In this document: positions 60,414 through 64,000 of the stretch, piece after piece
Layout of the letters: every line of letters starts with the position of its first letter
Numbering within the stretch: position 1 is the first letter of the stretch
From: CAYJFG01 sp051881695
Lineage (GTDB): Bacteria > Bacillota > Clostridia > Oscillospirales > Acutalibacteraceae
Length of the DNA stretch: 64,000 bases
Assembly: GCA_051881695.1 (NCBI GenBank)
Contig: JBJEQJ010000008.1
Span: forward strand, 98,605-162,604
Direction of reading: 5' to 3'
Position numbers and translations under genes: made by a program
The notes under the pieces: model-generated
What the model was told of the DNA's origin: nothing
What the model saw: the letters and a program-made list of their open reading frames with translations, nothing else
Databases searched by the model: none

Positions 60414-60428
60414 TAAAACGAGCCTTTT
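60395..60428 (-). terminator. Terminator of the ABC transporter operon
   Basis: AAAAGGCTCGTTTT pairs with AAAACGGGCCTTTT (one mismatch) around ATTG, followed by six T on the minus strand. It lies about 100 bases past the ATPase stop and overlaps the next promoter. The bases between (60429-60524) show no feature. Confidence 0.8.
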
Positions 60429-60524
60429 GGTGATTGTAGAATTTTCAAGAATTTTAAATTAACTTTTTGTTAAATTTGCACAATCAGTATATTCCTGCTT
60501 TTTGAGCTCTTTTTGTCCGGATTT

Positions 60525-61265
60525 TCAGACAATTACCTTTGACAAAAAGCTTTTAAGTCTGTCGCTGCGCGGATTTGAGAATATTTCCTCCGGTGTGTTT
60601 TCCTCTATCATCTTTCCCTCGTCCATAAATATCACTCTGGACGCCGCTTCCTTTGCAAAGCCCATTTCGTGTGTAACAACAACCATTGTCATTCCGTCCT
60701 TTGCAAGTCCTCTCATAACCTCAAGCACCTCGCCTACCATTTCAGGGTCAAGGGCGCTTGTCGGCTCGTCAAAAAGCATTACGTCCGGGTGCATAGCCAA
60801 GGCACGTACAATGGCAATTCTCTGCTTTTGTCCGCCGGAAAGCTTAGATGGGTATGTGTCTGCTCTGTCGGCAAGACCTACTCTGCCAAGAAGCTCCATC
60901 GCCTCTTTTTTTGCCTGCTCCTTGCTCATTCCGAGCAGCTTTGTAGGCGCCAGCGTTAAATTTTTAAGAATTGTCATATTTGGAAAAAGATTGAAATGCT
61001 GGAAAACCATTCCCATCTTCTGGCGGTGCTTATTTATATCGGTTTTAGGATTTGTAATGTCAGCACCCTCAAAGTATATCTTTCCGCTTGTAGGCTGTTC
61101 CAAAAGATTTAATGAGCGCAGAAAGGTCGATTTTCCCGAGCCGGACGGTCCGATTATAACAACAACCTCTCCCTGCTTTATTTCGGCGCTTACGTCATTC
61201 AGCGCATACAGGTCGTCATATTTCTTGCATAAATTTTCAACCTTGATAAGTATGTTATCGCTCAC
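60525..61265 (-). CDS. Polar amino-acid ABC transporter ATP-binding protein
   Basis: A 246-residue ABC ATPase of the GlnQ/HisP type. Walker A GPSGSGKSTFLRSL (about 39-52), Q-loop FQHFNLFP, signature LSGGQKQRIAIVRALA, Walker B VMLFDEPTSALDPE and the switch histidine in VVVTHEMGFA are complete. It powers uptake through the permease encoded just upstream, with an 11-base overlap. Specificity is set by the binding protein; polar amino acid is a family-level call. Confidence 0.95.
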   Translation of the reverse strand: MSDNILIKVENLCKKYDDLYALNDVSAEIKQGEVVVIIGPSGSGKSTFLRSLNLLEQPTSGKIYFEGADITNPKTDINKHRQKMGMVFQHFNLFPNMTILKNLTLAPTKLLGMSKEQAKKEAMELLGRVGLADRADTYPSKLSGGQKQRIAIVRALAMHPDVMLFDEPTSALDPEMVGEVLEVMRGLAKDGMTMVVVTHEMGFAKEAASRVIFMDEGKMIEENTPEEIFSNPRSDRLKSFLSKVIV

Positions 61266-62016
61266 TGTTTCTCAACCTCTTTTCAAGCATATTAACAAGC
61301 TTTGTAAGTATCATAACAACAATAAGATAACTTACCGCAACTGCAATAAGCGGCATAAAGGACGAGAAAGTAATACTTCTAATAACATTTCCTATATATG
61401 TTAAGTCCTTTGTTGCAATATATCCGGAAACGGAGGTTTCCTTTAACAGTACGATAATCTCATTGCCAAGTGCCGGAAGTACGTTTTTAAGCGCCTGCGG
61501 CATAATGATATGTCTCATTGTCTGAACATAGCTCAGGCCAAGGCTTCTTCCTGCTTCAAACTGGCCTGAATCTATCGACATTATACCGGAACGCACAATT
61601 TCCGCCACATATGCTCCGCTGTTTATGCCAAAGGCAATTATACCAACGAGAATTTTATCTATATTTACAGACTGGAAAACAACATAGTAAATAATAAGAA
61701 GCTGAACTACAACCGGCGTTCCTCTTATTACCGTTAAGTAAATTTTACAAATACCGTTAAAAAACAGTAATATCCTGTCGGAAAAGGTTCTTTCCGACTT
61801 TTTCTTCGTTTTAATGTTCTTGTCGGCAGTAGCACGAACAATAGCCACCAAAAAGCCAAGCACAATACCGATTAACGCTGCAAATATTGTAATTTGCAGT
61901 GTAACGAGCAATCCGTTTATAAGCCACTGCCATCTGCTCTGATCTATAAAATTCTGATAAAAGTCATCGGCAAAGCTGTTCCACCACAGCGTAATGCTGT
62001 TAATAAAGCCGTCCAT
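61255..62016 (-). CDS. Polar amino-acid ABC transporter permease
   Basis: A 253-residue permease of the HisM/GlnP class with about five helices. The ATPase-contact EAA loop is EAGRSLGLSYVQTMRHIIMP (about residues 157-176). A charged insert (KTKKKSERTF) lies in the second cytoplasmic loop. Only one permease gene is present, so it should act as a homodimer. The start codon is ATG 62016. Confidence 0.93.
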   Translation of the reverse strand: MDGFINSITLWWNSFADDFYQNFIDQSRWQWLINGLLVTLQITIFAALIGIVLGFLVAIVRATADKNIKTKKKSERTFSDRILLFFNGICKIYLTVIRGTPVVVQLLIIYYVVFQSVNIDKILVGIIAFGINSGAYVAEIVRSGIMSIDSGQFEAGRSLGLSYVQTMRHIIMPQALKNVLPALGNEIIVLLKETSVSGYIATKDLTYIGNVIRSITFSSFMPLIAVAVSYLIVVMILTKLVNMLEKRLRNSER

Positions 62017-62069
62017 TGCTTTTACCGCCCCCTTTGCCTGAAAATAAACTGCCGTCGCAGTAATAAAGA

Positions 62070-62095
62070 TGAGGCCGCCATTTGTGACAGCCTCA
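62070..62095 (-). promoter_or_regulatory. Hairpin between binding-protein and permease genes
   Basis: TGAGGC/GCCTCA arms in the 96-base gap. Such partial terminators often keep binding protein in excess over permease. No strong T-run follows. Confidence 0.4.
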
Positions 62096-62112
62096 CATTA
62101 AAGCCATAATAA

Positions 62113-62916
62113 TTATTTTTCTCTTACAATAATAACCTGTGTAGCAGTTGTGTATGAATCTGTAAAGTCTACGTTTTTAAGTCTGTCCTCTGTTACTGTC
62201 ATACCTGCAACGCCTATATCTGCCTTGCCTGTCTGAACAGAAGCGATAATTGAGTCAAATTCCATATCCTCAATAACCAGCTCCTTGCCGAGAATATCTG
62301 CAACAGCCAAAGCCATATCTGCGTCTATACCTAAAACTGTTTTGTCATCGTTTTCATAATATTCATACGGAGGGAACTGAGCGTTTGTTGCCATTACAAG
62401 CTTACCGTTATCTCTTTTAACATCTTTCGGAGATTCATACTTGTAGGTGCCTGTGTTCTCGCCGATATAGTTGCCGATTATTTTATCGAGAGTTCCGTTG
62501 TCTTTGAGCGTTTTAAGTGCTGCGTTAATATCCTTTGTGAGCTGTGCGTTTTTCTTGGATACGCAGATAGCGTAATCTTCTTTTTCAAACGGCTCTTCTA
62601 AAATTTTAATACCCTGGTTTTTCTCAACGAATACCTTTGCAGGCTCCTCGTCGATAATTACGCAGTCAACCTTGCCCTGAATAAGCGACTGAACAGCGTC
62701 CATACCCTTTGAATATCTCTCAATTGTTGAGCCTTCCTTCTCGTAATCAGAAGCGTAAATATCTCCTGTTGTGCCAAGCTGAACGCCGATTGACTTTCCC
62801 GGTAAATCGTCAACACTGAATACTGTGTTTGCAGGTGCGCCTGAGGAACAGGCTGCAGCGCTGAGCATCATAACAGCTGCTGAAGCTGCCGCAATTAATT
62901 TTGTTATTTTTCTCAT
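62113..62916 (-). CDS. Amino-acid ABC transporter binding lipoprotein, apparently circularly permuted
   Basis: A 267-residue lipoprotein: signal MRKITKLIAAASAAVMML with Cys23 in AAACSS. The SBP_bac_3 blocks are present but in reversed order. Residues 37-152 are the part that usually forms the second half (DLPGKSIGVQLGTTGDIY, VDCVIIDEEPAKVFV, TLDKIIGNYIG). Residues 171-267 are the part that usually comes first (GKLVMATNAQFPPYEYY, FDSIIASVQTGKADIGVAG, MTVTEDRLKNVDFTDSY). The predicted ligand residues R245 and D89 remain. It follows GGGGG with ATG 62916; the ATG at 62931 is part of the ribosome-site region. It delivers substrate to the permease and ATPase encoded downstream. Confidence 0.9.
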   Translation of the reverse strand: MRKITKLIAAASAAVMMLSAAACSSGAPANTVFSVDDLPGKSIGVQLGTTGDIYASDYEKEGSTIERYSKGMDAVQSLIQGKVDCVIIDEEPAKVFVEKNQGIKILEEPFEKEDYAICVSKKNAQLTKDINAALKTLKDNGTLDKIIGNYIGENTGTYKYESPKDVKRDNGKLVMATNAQFPPYEYYENDDKTVLGIDADMALAVADILGKELVIEDMEFDSIIASVQTGKADIGVAGMTVTEDRLKNVDFTDSYTTATQVIIVREK

Positions 62917-62994
62917 TTTGGTAACCCCCATAGTTTTGTTTTTCTTTATTTTTCCGCAAAGCGGAGAAAGTCAGTGTGTTTTTATCTGCTCTGC

Positions 62995-63105
62995 TTAAGC
63001 ATAGAAAATGTTCATTATTACAGACAAGCCAACAGAGCCTAAAATAAGCACGGCGCACACAATAGCCGTTATTCTTATTATCAGCGAGCGTTTTTTTGAA
63101 TTCAT
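62995..63105 (-). CDS. 36-residue membrane micro-protein upstream of the transporter
   Basis: Reads MNSKKRSLIIRITAIVCAVL and continues ILGSVGLSVIMNIFYA. It has a basic start and one hydrophobic helix. AAGGAGG lies eight bases before ATG, an ideal site, and a promoter is just upstream (63135-63163). Only 78 bases separate it from the binding-protein gene, so the two are probably co-transcribed. It could regulate the transporter, or be an unrelated small membrane protein. I know no family for it. Confidence 0.65.
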   Translation of the reverse strand: MNSKKRSLIIRITAIVCAVLILGSVGLSVIMNIFYA

Positions 63106-63134
63106 ACGGTGCGCCTCCTTATTCAATATAGTAT

Positions 63135-63163
63135 ATAATAACTTTTTTCCGTAGATTTTGCAA
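63135..63163 (-). promoter_or_regulatory. Promoter of the ABC transporter unit
   Basis: Minus strand: TTGCAA (63158-63163), 17-base spacer, TATTAT (63135-63140). It would start the micro-protein and the transporter genes. Confidence 0.6.
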
Positions 63164-63249
63164 GTTATTTATTATAGAAATTCAAAATTATTTGAACAAA
63201 AGAAAATATTTTTTTGCCTGACTCGTTCAATCTGTTAAATTTGCGGTTA

Positions 63250-63358
63250 GCTTAGTGACCTTCCCTCTTTTTTCAAAAGAAATTCTTTACGCACAGACTT
63301 TGTGCAGAAAATCTCCCTTTCACGCTTTGCGTGACTCTGCTTTTTTCTTATGCTAAGC
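63250..63358. repeat. Palindromic repeat related to 42818-42952
   Basis: Ends GCTTAG (63250-63255) and CTAAGC (63353-63358) are inverted, and the inside has GCACAGACTTTGTGC and TCACGCTTTGCGTGA hairpins. The second resembles the right arm of the repeat at 42818-42952. The stretch 63164-63420 holds no gene. Confidence 0.55.
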
Positions 63359-63420
63359 CCTGATTTATTCTATAAAATAGTTTTCACAAGGAAAAATATA
63401 TTATTAATTTAGTAAATTCA

Positions 63421-63449
63421 TTGACAAATATTGTTTTATGTGTTATAAA
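63421..63449 (+). promoter_or_regulatory. Promoter of the last, partial gene
   Basis: TTGACA (63421-63426), 17-base spacer, TATAAA (63444-63449). The transcript would carry about 130 bases of leader, including a three-codon mini-frame ATG AAT AAT TAA at 63533-63544 with its own GAGAGG site. Confidence 0.75.
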
Positions 63450-63583
63450 ATAGATGGTAATGTTTAATAAATATATCTAAAATTATGAATAATTTTATTT
63501 TTATACCTTATGTTGAGAGAGGTCGATTTCATATGAATAATTAAATATTAGAAAATAATTTGGGTCTATACATAAAAGAAAGG

Positions 63584-64000
63584 ATGTTAAAAGCGAAAGG
63601 ATTTTACGCAAAAAGATTCATAGCCATAATTTTAGTTGTTGTTCTATGCTGTTTTTCTTTAAATGCAGGGGCAGTGAACAGTTCTCAGAATTCATTATCA
63701 TCGGAAGAAAAAATATCCGATACTCTTTACAGCGAATTTGAACGTATTGAGGACGAGGGTATTGATGTTTCTAATGAAAAAATTCCAGTCTGGATTTGGT
63801 ATGAGGATATTAACCAAGAACAGGTTGACAGATTAACGGAAGTAAGAACAGGATTAACAAAAGAGAATGTAACAGTCAACTTTGAATTGCCAAGTGTATC
63901 GTTATTAAACAGTTTGGAAAATAACGAGTTGGGCAGTCAGGAACAGCAGAAAAAGATTGCAAAAATTATGAGCTTTGCTGATGATCAAAGCTATTTAGCA
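63584..64000 (+). CDS. Secreted protein of unknown function (N-terminal part)
   Basis: The first 139 codons of a gene cut by the window edge. A basic start MLKAKGFYAKRF, a hydrophobic stretch FIAIILVVVLCCFSLNAGA and a likely cleavage near AGA-V make a signal peptide. The following part is polar and acidic (SSEEKISDTLYSEFERIEDEG) with no motif I recognise. ATG 63584 is directly against AGAAAGG, a poor spacing; an in-frame TTG at 63560 has no site either. Function cannot be assigned. Confidence 0.7.
   Translation, partial: MLKAKGFYAKRFIAIILVVVLCCFSLNAGAVNSSQNSLSSEEKISDTLYSEFERIEDEGIDVSNEKIPVWIWYEDINQEQVDRLTEVRTGLTKENVTVNFELPSVSLLNSLENNELGSQEQQKKIAKIMSFADDQSYLA

Noticed and set aside
60502..61404. 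300-codon plus-strand frame opposite the ABC ATPase
   Set aside because: Serine/phenylalanine-rich antisense reading of a conserved ATPase gene.

Overview
The window looks like a draft contig (one 100-N scaffold gap at 24856-24955) from a Gram-positive anaerobe of the Clostridia, most likely an Oscillospirales/Ruminococcaceae-type gut bacterium. The reasons are a V/A-type ATPase operon, the clostridial S10-spc-alpha arrangement with adk, map, a KOW protein and infA, GatCAB next to aspS, zinc-type S14 and L36, near-consensus sigma-A promoters, strong Shine-Dalgarno sites and moderate GC. A Ruminococcus bromii relative is a guess, prompted by starch-binding-like and cohesin-like surface modules; the genus cannot be fixed from this sequence alone.

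Layout, left to right. 1-1.5 kb: the end of an ACT-domain protein (UPF0237) and its usual partner UPF0210/PFL. 1.6-10.7 kb (+): a nine-gene V/A-type ATPase operon in the order stalk G/H-C-I-K-F-E-A-B-D, with a MATE transporter overlapping its end. 12.0-13.2 kb: a yybP-ykoY (Mn2+) riboswitch with a consensus promoter inside the end of the MATE gene, controlling a Ca/Na-type cation exchanger. 13.3-20.1 kb (-): an asparaginase, a zinc-ribbon membrane protein, and an aspS-gatC-gatA-gatB operon. 20.2-24.4 kb: a LUD protein, an asparagine-only-like micro-protein, two rRNA methyltransferases, a small membrane protein and a PadR regulator.

24.5-43.9 kb (-) is the striking part: about 19 kb of co-oriented genes that I do not recognise as a described system. 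It has two SipW-type signal peptidases, seven secreted proteins with TasA/camelysin-like hydrophobic leaders ending in A-W-F or A-W-I (one F-S-W-F), one related protein fixed in the membrane, a membrane-anchored McrB-type AAA+ NTPase, and a DUF2357-like protein fused to about 400 residues of coiled coil. A separately transcribed cohesin-like wall protein sits at the end. Six of the leader or membrane proteins share a W-[LVF]-E-G-x-D motif. Two very large members carry repeat and carbohydrate-binding-like modules. My reading is a SipW-processed surface fibre or adhesin apparatus coupled to a cytoplasmic NTPase/coiled-coil machine.

44.1-60.4 kb (-): a tRNA-Arg(CCG) with a tandemly duplicated 208-bp downstream element, then the full rpsJ-to-rplQ ribosomal superoperon including secY, adk, map, infA and rpoA. 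Its promoter lies inside the terminator of the gene before it. 60.5-63.1 kb (-): a polar amino-acid ABC transporter whose binding protein appears to be circularly permuted, preceded by a 36-residue membrane micro-protein. The window ends in the start of a secreted protein on the plus strand.
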